Shown: positions 54,189-61,670 of the stretch, piece after piece
Position numbering within the stretch: position 1 is the first letter of the stretch
How the letters are laid out: each line of letters begins with the position of its first letter
Assembly: GCF_024808815.1 (NCBI RefSeq)
Contig: NZ_JANUCS010000006.1
Location: 1-64,000 of the forward strand
Source of the DNA: Methanosalsum natronophilum
Lineage (GTDB): Archaea; Halobacteriota; Methanosarcinia; Methanosarcinales; Methanosarcinaceae
Direction of reading: 5' to 3'
Length of the DNA: 64,000 nucleotides
Translations under genes and position numbers: made by a program
The notes under the pieces: generated by a model
The model's input: the letters and a program-made list of their open reading frames with translations, nothing else
Database searches by the model: none
What the model was told of the DNA's origin: nothing

Positions 54189-55598
54189 TCACCTAGACCG
54201 TGGTCGTGTACGAATAAGATTTGAAAGATCGATCTTATCTATACGTGGTTTTACCATGAGTTGTATTGCATAGGATAAAGTATCCACCTGATCATCATGG
54301 GAACCTGTAGGAAATGATAAGAGTTCATCTTCAAATTCTGATAACCAGGCAGCTTGGTGCAAGAAATAGACCGAACCCGATTCCATACGTGCAGCTGCTG
54401 GTAATGCCCGTGTTATTTTATCTATATCAGCTCTCAATTCCCTTATAGGTAAACCTTCCCTGACCAACATTTGATAAAGTGTCTTACCAAGTCCAGTAGA
54501 TTCAACTGCCTGGAATGCTGGTTGCCACCTTGTATACTGCTGTTTGAATAAGTTTATCTGGTCCGGACTCTCTAATCTAGTTCTCAGAACATCTATAAGG
54601 ATCAATTCATTATCATGTGTTTGAGCCCAGGTAGATAATACAAAATAATCAGCGTTAGACTTTGTGGATGCTGCAGGGTCACATGTTTGGAATATAGTAC
54701 AGTCCTGGTACCTCACCTTCTTTTTATTTGACAAGGTAAATATAGAATCATGCAATTGAGCGTATTTGAAATATTCGCGTTTAAATGTACCGCCTTCAAG
54801 TGCTTGTGGTTGCTGTTGATATAAAGCATTCCACCAATAAGACCCTAAAGTCTTCCTGATCACATCTAAGGCTTCCACTGAATATCGTTTAGGGAACAAT
54901 GCATCACCTTTATTTCGGCCAAGTGGATCGTTCTCTGTTGCCAGTGCAGGTAAATTGATAACTGTCCATTTATCTGGCTCTTCTTCTAATAACCTGCCAG
55001 ATAGATCGTCCTGATGCCACCGTGTCTGGATAATGATCACTGCACCACCGGGTTCCAGGCGAGTATAGGCAGTGGAGCGATACCATTCCCCAGCCTTATC
55101 TCTATATGTCTTACTGTTAGCCTCTTCCGCATTCTTATGAGGATCATCGATTATGAGCAGATCAGCACCTTTACCGGTAATAGCACCACCAACACCTGCT
55201 GTGGACATACCACCTATGTGACCCTCGATGTCCCACCGATTAACTGCAGAAGATCTTGATGCTACACTTATCCCGAACAGTTCAGGCCCGTATTCACTTA
55301 ATACGTTACGAGCTTTTCTACCCCACCCCGCAGCAAAATCGGCTTCATATGAGGTTAATATTATCCTCTTATCAGGGAAATGACCAAGGTACCATGCAGG
55401 AAAATACTGGGAAGTTAACATCGATTTCCCATGTCTTGGTGGCATTGAGATCATTAAGTGATCAATTTCACCACGAGCCACTTTGATAAGTGTATCTGAT
55501 AAGAGCAGGAGATGTTCACCCGGGATCCATTTGAATTGTGTACAGTATTGAGTGAACAATGCAGGTGTTGCAGTCCAGGGGATTTGATCAGTTATCAT
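54189..55598 (-). CDS. Terminase large subunit
   Basis: 469 residues from the ATG at 55598, overlapping the small-subunit stop. ATPase: Walker A PPRHGKS near residue 53 and Walker B LLIIDDPHK near 150, followed by a WHQDD motif. Nuclease: CDPAASTKSNADYFV near 310, ESTGLGKTL near 375 and SHDDQVDTLSYA near 435 carry the acidic residues. It cuts and pumps viral DNA into the prohead. Full length with all catalytic motifs, so packaging capacity appears intact. Confidence 0.93.
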   Translation of the reverse strand: MITDQIPWTATPALFTQYCTQFKWIPGEHLLLLSDTLIKVARGEIDHLMISMPPRHGKSMLTSQYFPAWYLGHFPDKRIILTSYEADFAAGWGRKARNVLSEYGPELFGISVASRSSAVNRWDIEGHIGGMSTAGVGGAITGKGADLLIIDDPHKNAEEANSKTYRDKAGEWYRSTAYTRLEPGGAVIIIQTRWHQDDLSGRLLEEEPDKWTVINLPALATENDPLGRNKGDALFPKRYSVEALDVIRKTLGSYWWNALYQQQPQALEGGTFKREYFKYAQLHDSIFTLSNKKKVRYQDCTIFQTCDPAASTKSNADYFVLSTWAQTHDNELILIDVLRTRLESPDQINLFKQQYTRWQPAFQAVESTGLGKTLYQMLVREGLPIRELRADIDKITRALPAAARMESGSVYFLHQAAWLSEFEDELLSFPTGSHDDQVDTLSYAIQLMVKPRIDKIDLSNLIRTRPRSR

Positions 55599-56082
55599 TC
55601 TTGCTACCCTTACTTTTCTCACTTTTAGGTTCACTTTCAGGATCCACACCAGTTTCATAGACTTGACTTATCTGTTTTGATAATTCGTTAGCTTTCTCAA
55701 GGACCTCAGGTGAATTAACGATCCCAATAGCGTTAGTGATATTTACTTGTGATCTATTGTCAGTGAGTCCTTTCAGGTTAGCAATGAATTTGAGATAATC
55801 TAACTCTGTACTCTTATCTGTACCTACAAGTTCACTTTTTTTCTCTAATGTCGTAAGAGCTCTCTGGAGTATACCCGCTTTAGTTGCACGTTCATCTAAC
55901 AGTACTAGTTCAGCTACTTTTTCTTTGAATTCGGGAGTATGATTCCAGTTATAAAAGGTATATGGATTAATTCCACACTCCTTTGCAATATCGGTCTGTT
56001 TCATGTCACCACGGGCCAATAATTTAGCAGCCTTGAGGCGCCTTTTGTTCCAGGTCCAATTCTTGATACTGGTTATGGTCAT
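55588..56082 (-). CDS. Terminase small subunit
   Basis: 164 residues. N-terminal helix-turn-helix (KQTDIAKECGINPYTFYNWN near 28-47) followed by a helical oligomerisation part, and an acidic/Lys-rich tail. It recognises the packaging site. It overlaps the large-subunit gene by 11 bases and the upstream zinc-ribbon gene by 4 bases. Confidence 0.85.
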   Translation of the reverse strand: MTITSIKNWTWNKRRLKAAKLLARGDMKQTDIAKECGINPYTFYNWNHTPEFKEKVAELVLLDERATKAGILQRALTTLEKKSELVGTDKSTELDYLKFIANLKGLTDNRSQVNITNAIGIVNSPEVLEKANELSKQISQVYETGVDPESEPKSEKSKGSKNDN

Positions 56083-56318
56083 GGTTTACCTCTTTCAACT
56101 AACTTGATACCCCTGCTAAGTGTGGAAGAAATAGTGAACTCATTATTACAGTTTGAACATGTTACAAATTCCTGAGAAGGTGTCATTACAAACAAGGCTA
56201 CTTTGCACTTAGAACAGCGTTTAGAAATAGGTTTAAACACTCTTTTCATATTGCTAGTAACACTTTTAGATTTGTGTTCACCCTCATCTATACCTCTAGA
56301 AATATGATCTTCAATCAT
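56079..56318 (-). CDS. Zinc-ribbon protein upstream of terminase
   Basis: 79 residues from the ATG at 56318. Two Cys pairs (RCSKCK and TCSNCN, 20 residues apart) form a zinc ribbon in the middle, with basic residues before it (MKRVFKPISKR). The stop overlaps the terminase small-subunit start (ATGA). Could bind DNA or RNA polymerase; no specific family recognised. Confidence 0.6.
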   Translation of the reverse strand: MIEDHISRGIDEGEHKSKSVTSNMKRVFKPISKRCSKCKVALFVMTPSQEFVTCSNCNNEFTISSTLSRGIKLVERGKP

Positions 56319-56320
56319 GC

Positions 56321-56644
56321 TCAGGCCCACCCACTCTCATTCAATTTTTTCATTAACCATAAACAATTATTCGACCCGTAACTCTTTCTATATCCTGGAT
56401 ATTTCAAACAAAACTCGAAATTGACCTTCCCAATATCACTGATCAATAAATTAGGGTACTTGTTTCTAACAAAGTTCTTCATATCGTACACTAGAAGCTT
56501 AAAATCATCTGGTGATGTATTGGTGAACATCTCCTCATCTTGAGGTTGAAATAATTTCTGAATATCAGAAGACTTGTTTTCACTCATATTCACTTCTGGC
56601 AAATCCTGGAATTTGGATAGATATTCATCTAAGAATTTACTCAT
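56321..56644 (-). CDS. Hypothetical provirus protein, first of the packaging operon
   Basis: 107 residues from the ATG at 56644, with GGAGG 7 bases upstream. N-terminal part acidic and flexible (LPEVNMSENKSSDIQKL); C-terminal part folded (FKLLVYDMKNFVRNKYPNLL, then FCLKYPGYRKSYGSNN). No family recognised. The long region upstream (56679-56975) is the likely promoter of this operon. Confidence 0.6.
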   Translation of the reverse strand: MSKFLDEYLSKFQDLPEVNMSENKSSDIQKLFQPQDEEMFTNTSPDDFKLLVYDMKNFVRNKYPNLLISDIGKVNFEFCLKYPGYRKSYGSNNCLWLMKKLNESGWA

Positions 56645-56678
56645 GATTGAACCTCCGAAATAACCGTGTTCCAATAAT

Positions 56679-56975
56679 GTACCAATGAGAATTGTATCAA
56701 AAACAAGGTCGAGACACTGTTTTGTACCAATCGAACCATTTGCACCGACATTTTGTGTGTATATACATATATTTTAGATATTTTAGATATGTTAGAATAA
56801 ATTGAGTTACTTTCATCTAAAATACTAATATTATAATTATTATAGGTACAATAGGTACAAATGGTATAATATATATTATATATATTATAATATAGTCTAT
56901 TGTTACTGTTTTTTCTTTCAATCTTAGAAAATATATTTTGTATGTAAGCGGTACAATAAGTGGTACTTTGTACCA
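56679..56975. repeat. GGTACAA iteron-like cluster with AT-rich dyad
   Basis: Between the DUF927 and packaging genes. GGTAC(AA) motifs in both directions: GTACCAAT (56679), TTGTACCAAT (56722), GGTACAAT (56845), GGTACAAA (56854), GGTACAAT (56950), and the palindrome TGGTACTTTGTACCA (56961-56975). A pure A/T dyad lies at 56865-56894. This looks like a replication origin or a multi-site operator. Confidence 0.55.
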
Positions 56976-56977
56976 TA

Positions 56978-59011
56978 TCAGCAAAAGAGTATCTCATTGA
57001 TCCTCCTCCTAGAAAACCTGATAACTTTTTTATGGATGCCGTTATGACATACTTTATAGTCTTTCCTTCCTTGATTTACAATAACAATACCTTCATCTAT
57101 CCAATCGTTTTTAGTACGTGTCGAGTCAAAACCCGACCTTTCCATAACCTTTCGAAGTTCTGATGGGATTATATCGATATACTCGGTATCGATCCAACCA
57201 TAAAATTCGTGAAATTTGTTGTTATTGTGTGGCTTCTCAAAATCATAAAAACACATGTTCTTTGATTGAACCCAGTCCATTACAGTGTGTAGTGCTCTTA
57301 TGGAATAGTTTTCAATTGGATTTTCTTTGACACATCTGATAAAGAAATGATCAATTATCTTATGGGGTTCTATTGGTTCTATACCTGTCTCTGAAAAGAT
57401 ATCTTCCAAGAGCATACCTGCTACTAGTATAGTGGCAAAAGTTCCAGCCATACGATTTGTTTTCACGTTATCTTTTGTAACGTATCTCTCTCTTGCCATC
57501 TTATACATCATTTCAAGTTTGGGCATATACTCATACAATTTCCTAAAATAAGGTTCTGTAAAATGTCCGAAATGATCTTTTCGAATATCAGCTGCATGTT
57601 TAATGTTCTCGATCACATCCTGAGTTAATCCTCCACGAATCTCAATTGAACGTACCTGCTGGCCTGAAAAACTTTTGTGTGAAGTCAGTGGTCTCTCACC
57701 TGTAGTGAGTGCAACGGTTTTCCATTTCCCAGTTTCACGTAAACCACCTTCTTTATGTCCTCTCATCCTCCCCTGCTCATTAGCAAGCATGTATACTAGT
57801 GCCTTTAATACATCTTCGGACTGTTGTGTTCCCGTTTCATCAAGGTATAAGGGCAGGTCAGTATACATCTGTGCAAGGATCTCTGCTGCTGTCTTGGTAG
57901 TATCTCCATTGAACCTTAACGTATCAGCATCACCTATCATCGACATTGCTAGGTCGTTAGTGAATGTTTTCCCTATACTGGACTCACCATAATGGTCAAG
58001 AATGAACGATTGGATGTTCAGTAATCTGAGAAGTGGAGCAGTAAAGACAGCGTACATCTTAAAACGTACTAAAGGTAAATGTATTATCGGATTAACAGCA
58101 TCGATCCATGCCTGTATATCTCCAGATACTTTTAGACCCTCATACGCCTCTTTCATTAGTGGCACAATGTCCAACACTTCACCGTTTGAAAACCCTCTAT
58201 TACCAAACGCGAAAATAGTATTCTCACATTTCCATCCATTCTTTTCAGTAACGAACCTTCTTGGCATCTCAGGACCGTTTACCATCAAACATGAACTCAA
58301 ATATTCATTCATGGTAGAAGAGTTCTTTTCAATCAAATTGATACCTCTACTCGCCAACCTCATAATGCCACGACGGCTTAAAGCATCCTCTTGAGATACC
58401 CATTCCGTATGTGGTCGATTATATATGTTAGCGAACTTGAGCTGTACCCAATATTCACCAGTATCTATGTTATGACCTGTTGCTACTGGTATACAAGGTG
58501 TTCTGCAAAAAGCTGTGTAATAAGGTTCATCACCAGAACTCTTTACAGTTCGGATACACCCTTCAAATATATTATATTCATTGGGTACCCTGTACCCAGC
58601 CCATTTACCATCAATTTGAGTATTTGAGAAATACCATGATCTATTTCTGACCTTATCACATATGATCCTGAGTGATAGCTGGACTGCGAGTTCAGATTCC
58701 TTATCCTTGATATGTATCAGTTTAAGTATCTTTGATCGAATGATATCTTCCATTCGACCATCTAAAGTACCGTTAAGAAAACTACCCTCTATTGATCTGT
58801 GTTGATCGACTATTGGAGAATGTATCTTGTACCTGATAACCTGACCACTATCAAACTCAAACAGAAGCTTACAATGAATAACATCATTTACACTAAGGAT
58901 ATCACCTTCCACAACATGCTCAATTTCCTGTTCATCATTACTAATTTCATTTGTTTGTGAAGAAGAGGCTGCCATACCAATCACGTTTTCCTTTATTTTG
59001 TTGACGACCAC
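56978..59011 (-). CDS. DUF927 helicase/primase-like replication protein
   Basis: 677 residues from a GTG at 59011 (an ATG lies 12 codons in). The C-terminal 400 residues have the DUF927 layout: Walker A variant GESSIGKT near residue 343, DLPLYLDETGTQ near 393 as Walker B, and TTGERPLTSHKSFSGQQVRS near 437. The N-terminal part (60-330) lacks recognisable motifs and may be a primase-like or DNA-binding domain. DUF927 proteins are replication helicases of mobile elements. Likely initiates viral replication, possibly from the adjacent iteron-like cluster. Confidence 0.82.
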   Translation of the reverse strand: MVVNKIKENVIGMAASSSQTNEISNDEQEIEHVVEGDILSVNDVIHCKLLFEFDSGQVIRYKIHSPIVDQHRSIEGSFLNGTLDGRMEDIIRSKILKLIHIKDKESELAVQLSLRIICDKVRNRSWYFSNTQIDGKWAGYRVPNEYNIFEGCIRTVKSSGDEPYYTAFCRTPCIPVATGHNIDTGEYWVQLKFANIYNRPHTEWVSQEDALSRRGIMRLASRGINLIEKNSSTMNEYLSSCLMVNGPEMPRRFVTEKNGWKCENTIFAFGNRGFSNGEVLDIVPLMKEAYEGLKVSGDIQAWIDAVNPIIHLPLVRFKMYAVFTAPLLRLLNIQSFILDHYGESSIGKTFTNDLAMSMIGDADTLRFNGDTTKTAAEILAQMYTDLPLYLDETGTQQSEDVLKALVYMLANEQGRMRGHKEGGLRETGKWKTVALTTGERPLTSHKSFSGQQVRSIEIRGGLTQDVIENIKHAADIRKDHFGHFTEPYFRKLYEYMPKLEMMYKMARERYVTKDNVKTNRMAGTFATILVAGMLLEDIFSETGIEPIEPHKIIDHFFIRCVKENPIENYSIRALHTVMDWVQSKNMCFYDFEKPHNNNKFHEFYGWIDTEYIDIIPSELRKVMERSGFDSTRTKNDWIDEGIVIVNQGRKDYKVCHNGIHKKVIRFSRRRINEILFC

Positions 59012-59084
59012 ACATTTCCATATAAGAAAATACGCGATAATCAGGTACTATTTCAAAACAAGACCTGTTCATCAACTCAATCAT
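58947..59084 (-). CDS. Possible small protein, 45 residues
   Basis: An ATG at 59084 overlaps the upstream stop (ATGATTGA) and opens a 45-codon frame that overlaps the DUF927 start by 65 bases. The product contains YRVFSYMEMCGRQQN. Translational coupling makes it possible, but the large overlap and lack of a family keep confidence low. Confidence 0.3.
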   Translation of the reverse strand: MIELMNRSCFEIVPDYRVFSYMEMCGRQQNKGKRDWYGSLFFTNK

Positions 59085-59448
59085 CTCCCTGAACAGCCAT
59101 TCCAGCAATTGCAAATACCCGTTTTTTAATTTCACCGATACCTACCTTATATGAATATTCGGCAAGTATCATGGGAATTAATCCATTATTGCAAATATGA
59201 ACATTATCCAAACTCGCAGCCAACATCTCAGGATCTTCTCTCAATTCCTTATCAAGAGAAAATAATAAAGGAAACCTTAACTGGTACCATTTAGCAGAAC
59301 GTTCCCCAGGCTCAATTTTATCAGTATCAAAAGCGAACCCAATTCCATTAGGAACTTCTTTGATACTTTTGAACTCTGCTATGGTCTTGTTAGAGTTGCG
59401 TTTATACTGAACTCCATTATTATTGATCGGGATAGTAGGTAATACCAT
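59077..59448 (-). CDS. Hypothetical provirus protein, 123 residues
   Basis: Starts at 59448 as a clear gene in the early operon, after GTTGAAATT rather than a strong ribosome site. Sequence features: YKRNSNKTIAEFKSIKEV, PGERSAKWYQLRFPLLFSLD and a C-terminal helix YSYKVGIGEIKKRVFAIAGM. Possibly a nuclease-accessory or single-strand DNA handling protein because it follows the Bet recombinase gene, but nothing specific supports this. Confidence 0.55.
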   Translation of the reverse strand: MVLPTIPINNNGVQYKRNSNKTIAEFKSIKEVPNGIGFAFDTDKIEPGERSAKWYQLRFPLLFSLDKELREDPEMLAASLDNVHICNNGLIPMILAEYSYKVGIGEIKKRVFAIAGMAVQGDD

Positions 59449-59469
59449 AATTTCAACTCCTCCACAAGA

Positions 59470-59691
59470 TCAAAATCGATCAAAATCAGTTGCATCAAGT
59501 TCAACTATACTGCACAGGGACTTGGGCACCCATTGTTCTCTTTCATCTAACTTGAAGAGGTACGCCATCTCAGTCTCACGTTCAATAACACACTCCTTAA
59601 AATCAAGTCCCTCTTTCCTGCAAAACCAGTCCTCAATTTCCAAAGTATGGGAGGGAAGAAGTTTAGATGTATCTTTGACACTAACCCTCAT
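59470..59691 (-). CDS. Hypothetical provirus protein, 73 residues
   Basis: ATG at 59691 with GAGGTGG 7 bases upstream, inside the end of the Bet gene, so coupled. Acidic protein with LPSHTLEIEDWFCRKEGLDF and ERETEMAYLFKLDEREQWVP, the latter like short beta-hairpin proteins found next to RecT. Function unknown. Confidence 0.55.
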   Translation of the reverse strand: MRVSVKDTSKLLPSHTLEIEDWFCRKEGLDFKECVIERETEMAYLFKLDEREQWVPKSLCSIVELDATDFDRF

Positions 59692-59693
59692 GT

Positions 59694-60458
59694 TTAAACC
59701 ACCTCTTCCTGTGTCATTAGACCAGAGATACCAAATTGACGTTTCAATGCCAAAGCTTCCGCACATTTACTTATCATGGCCGAAGGATATGTCCTCCACG
59801 TGGAGCTGTTCTTCTTATATTCACTGAAAGGCGCATATTGGAGTACAGGTTCTTTCCCCTCTCTTTCAACAATGGCCCAAGCACCCATGATCTCACCACG
59901 GTCATTGGAACCAAAAGAATGTTCAACAAGATTCTCAGCTACATTCATAGTGAACAAATCGTTTTCATGAACAACAGCCGACTTGATACCTCTAAACTCA
60001 GGGTCACGTTGTGCGATCTTAAGATATCCATCTCTTGAGGTCATGATAGATTTCATTTCAGGTGAATAGAATATCTCTTTTAGGAACGGATCCAATCCAT
60101 ATGTCTTGCAAATATGGAGAAACATTGCAAGTTCATTATCATCAGCACCTCTTGCAACAGTGTTCTTTATCGTAAGTACCTGGTTCTCAGAATAATGTAC
60201 CGGCTGATGAGATCCAGTTTTCAAACTATTTGGTTTAATTTCCCCACAACTCATGTCGGTAATTATTTCAGGTTGAAGCTCATATTTTGATATATCCTCG
60301 TCACCTGATTTTTCACTTTGGACAGCAAGATCTTGGATGGCGGGGATATTCTGCTTATCATCTTTTCTAAGAACCTGGGAAATTGCTACACTTTTCTCAG
60401 ATCCTTGTTCTACAAGTTCAGCAACTTGCAGCTTTTGTTTCTGTGTTAGTTCTTTCAT
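59694..60458 (-). CDS. bet: Phage recombination protein Bet (RecT family)
   Basis: 254 residues from the ATG at 60458, which has GTGAGG upstream; an ATG at 60482 lacks one. The N-terminal 80 residues are a variable, charged leader. The core has the family motifs: LAMFLHICKTYGLDPFLKEI, SRDGYLKIAQRDPEF, and SAMISKCAEALALKRQFG near the end. Bet anneals complementary single strands during viral replication and recombination. First gene of the early operon. The partner exonuclease is not evident in the window. Confidence 0.87.
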   Translation of the reverse strand: MKELTQKQKLQVAELVEQGSEKSVAISQVLRKDDKQNIPAIQDLAVQSEKSGDEDISKYELQPEIITDMSCGEIKPNSLKTGSHQPVHYSENQVLTIKNTVARGADDNELAMFLHICKTYGLDPFLKEIFYSPEMKSIMTSRDGYLKIAQRDPEFRGIKSAVVHENDLFTMNVAENLVEHSFGSNDRGEIMGAWAIVEREGKEPVLQYAPFSEYKKNSSTWRTYPSAMISKCAEALALKRQFGISGLMTQEEVV

Positions 60459-60482
60459 TTTATATGCCTCACATAGTTTCAT

Positions 60483-60808
60483 TTACAAGTTATTTTTTTT
60501 ATATCGTATAGTCACACTAAATTCTGTTCTCACGCTTATTCTCACTCCATTTCTCAGCCAGCTCTTTTTTTCACATAATCTGTTAATTTGACAGACTTAT
60601 TGATCAACATTGAAACGTCATGACTGAAACTCTCTCAATTCGATCTTCTTTAAAAAGAAAGCTTAAATCAACTGACCAACAACCCAAATCTAGCTGACAC
60701 TTAAGTATAACTATAACAGTACTTTTATTTAAAGATAACCATAGTCAGACTTTAAGACTACCAAAGTAGTCATTAATTATAAATAGTCTAACCATGATAC
60801 TACTTTTT
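60483..60808. other. Divergent early control region
   Basis: Separates the early minus-strand operon from the plus-strand RHH gene. TAGTC boxes are listed separately. A T-rich stretch (60489-60500) and TTTATATCGTAT near 60498 could be promoter parts of the Bet operon. Confidence 0.55.
60742..60788. promoter_or_regulatory. Cluster of TAGTC boxes (candidate RHH operator)
   Basis: TAGTC at 60742, 60767 and 60784 and its reverse GACTA at 60756, just upstream of the RHH gene. Spacing and mixed orientation fit cooperative binding of ribbon-helix-helix dimers, suggesting autoregulation. Confidence 0.5.
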
Positions 60809-61066
60809 ATGGAACAACGCAAAAAGAAAGAGAAGATTGGAATCTCAATAAGTCCTAATCTTAAACGGGAAGCTGAAGAAATAATGGAACGTGAAGAAAT
60901 TCCTACCATGTCTGATTTTATTTCACAGGCTGTTATTGTTTATATTGATAGGTACAAGCGTGAACAAAGGGAGAAATATTTTGGGACACGTGATGATCCA
61001 TATAGTAAGAACGATAATTCGAATGATCTAAATGAAAAACCTGGTAGGTTGGTACGTATGCAATAA
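60809..61066 (+). CDS. Ribbon-helix-helix (CopG-like) regulator
   Basis: 85 residues from the ATG at 60809 (an upstream ATG at 60794 is possible). Pattern: basic N-terminus, strand KIGISISPN, helices LKREAEEIMEREEIP and MSDFISQAVIVYIDRYKREQ, then a disordered polar tail. Typical RHH DNA-binding protein. Divergent from the early Bet operon with repeated TAGTC boxes in front, which suggests it is the lysogeny or early-gene switch. Confidence 0.75.
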   Translation: MEQRKKKEKIGISISPNLKREAEEIMEREEIPTMSDFISQAVIVYIDRYKREQREKYFGTRDDPYSKNDNSNDLNEKPGRLVRMQ

Positions 61067-61092
61067 TGTCAGTAGAGTAGGAGGTGTATTAA

Positions 61093-61443
61093 ACGTACGT
61101 CAAAAATAAATGTAAGAAATGTGGTCATGAAGAATATTTCGAAATTGAATCGACTGTTCGGTGTGAACAATATGATGGTGAGATTGAAGATATGGAGATA
61201 GTGAGCACAGTCGATAAGGAACAACTGGTATATGATATTTTCAGGGAGTTGAATGGATTCATTTACCATGGTATCACTACACATGAACTATGCTATATAT
61301 TGAAAGATAAGTTTCGAGTGGCGTACAAATACTGTTGTGACATCATCGAGGAATTGAAGATTAAGCTTGATATGTATTGTCCTGACAGAGAACATTTGTA
61401 TTATGTGGATCAAGTGGTTCCAAACGGGAAAAAGGTTTCTTAA
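61093..61443 (+). CDS. Zinc-ribbon/winged-helix-like protein with possible ACG start
   Basis: The frame is open from 61093. AGGAGGTG lies 7 bases before an ACG codon at 61093, while no ATG, GTG or TTG lies between the in-frame TAA (61090) and the internal ATG at 61192. The region before that ATG codes a Cys motif (KNKCKKCGHEEYF) and a later Cys, so it is likely real coding sequence. The C-terminal part (EQLVYDIFRELNGFIYHGIT, then YCCDIIEELKIKLDMYC) looks like a winged helix. About 116 residues if read from the ACG. Probably a regulator expressed with the RHH gene. Confidence 0.55.
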   Translation, partial: TYVKNKCKKCGHEEYFEIESTVRCEQYDGEIEDMEIVSTVDKEQLVYDIFRELNGFIYHGITTHELCYILKDKFRVAYKYCCDIIEELKIKLDMYCPDREHLYYVDQVVPNGKKVS

Positions 61444-61504
61444 CTTTTTGTGTGAGACTACACCCGAGCTAAAGGTTCAGGTGCATATTTTAATGATTAT
61501 ATTT

Positions 61505-61670
61505 TTGGCATAAGCCCAAATAAATATATACTACCTGTACAAATCTCTTATTGAACATCGATGACCTCATAAGTTTCAGAAATCACTGAAATCATTGAAT
61601 GTTGTTTGTGTTATGGGATCGAATGTTCTAAACTGGTAAATCTTAAACAAGATCATTAGAAGGGATTTAG
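61505..61670 (+). promoter_or_regulatory. Duplicated promoter/leader, copy 1
   Basis: TTGGCATAAGCCCAA (imperfect dyad, 61505-61519), TATA-like AAATATATA (61522-61530), then a leader of about 130 bases ending in TCTTAAAC and a GAAGGGAT ribosome site. The parts match the leader at 62943-63089. Confidence 0.6.

Larger units (their letters stand above)
53984..61443. mobile_element. Provirus block 1: replication, recombination and packaging module
   Basis: Minus-strand genes from Bet/RecT (60458) to a ribbon-helix-helix protein (53984), including DUF927 and both terminase subunits, plus two divergent plus-strand control genes to 61443. The right end is not defined: no attachment repeat, tRNA or integrase is seen before the chromosomal COG0523 genes. 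Confidence 0.85.

Noticed and set aside
56641-56997. 118-codon minus-strand ORF rich in Tyr, Asn and Ile
   Set aside because: It is a by-product of an AT-rich region with GGTACAA repeats; low-complexity product, no ribosome site, overlaps both neighbours.
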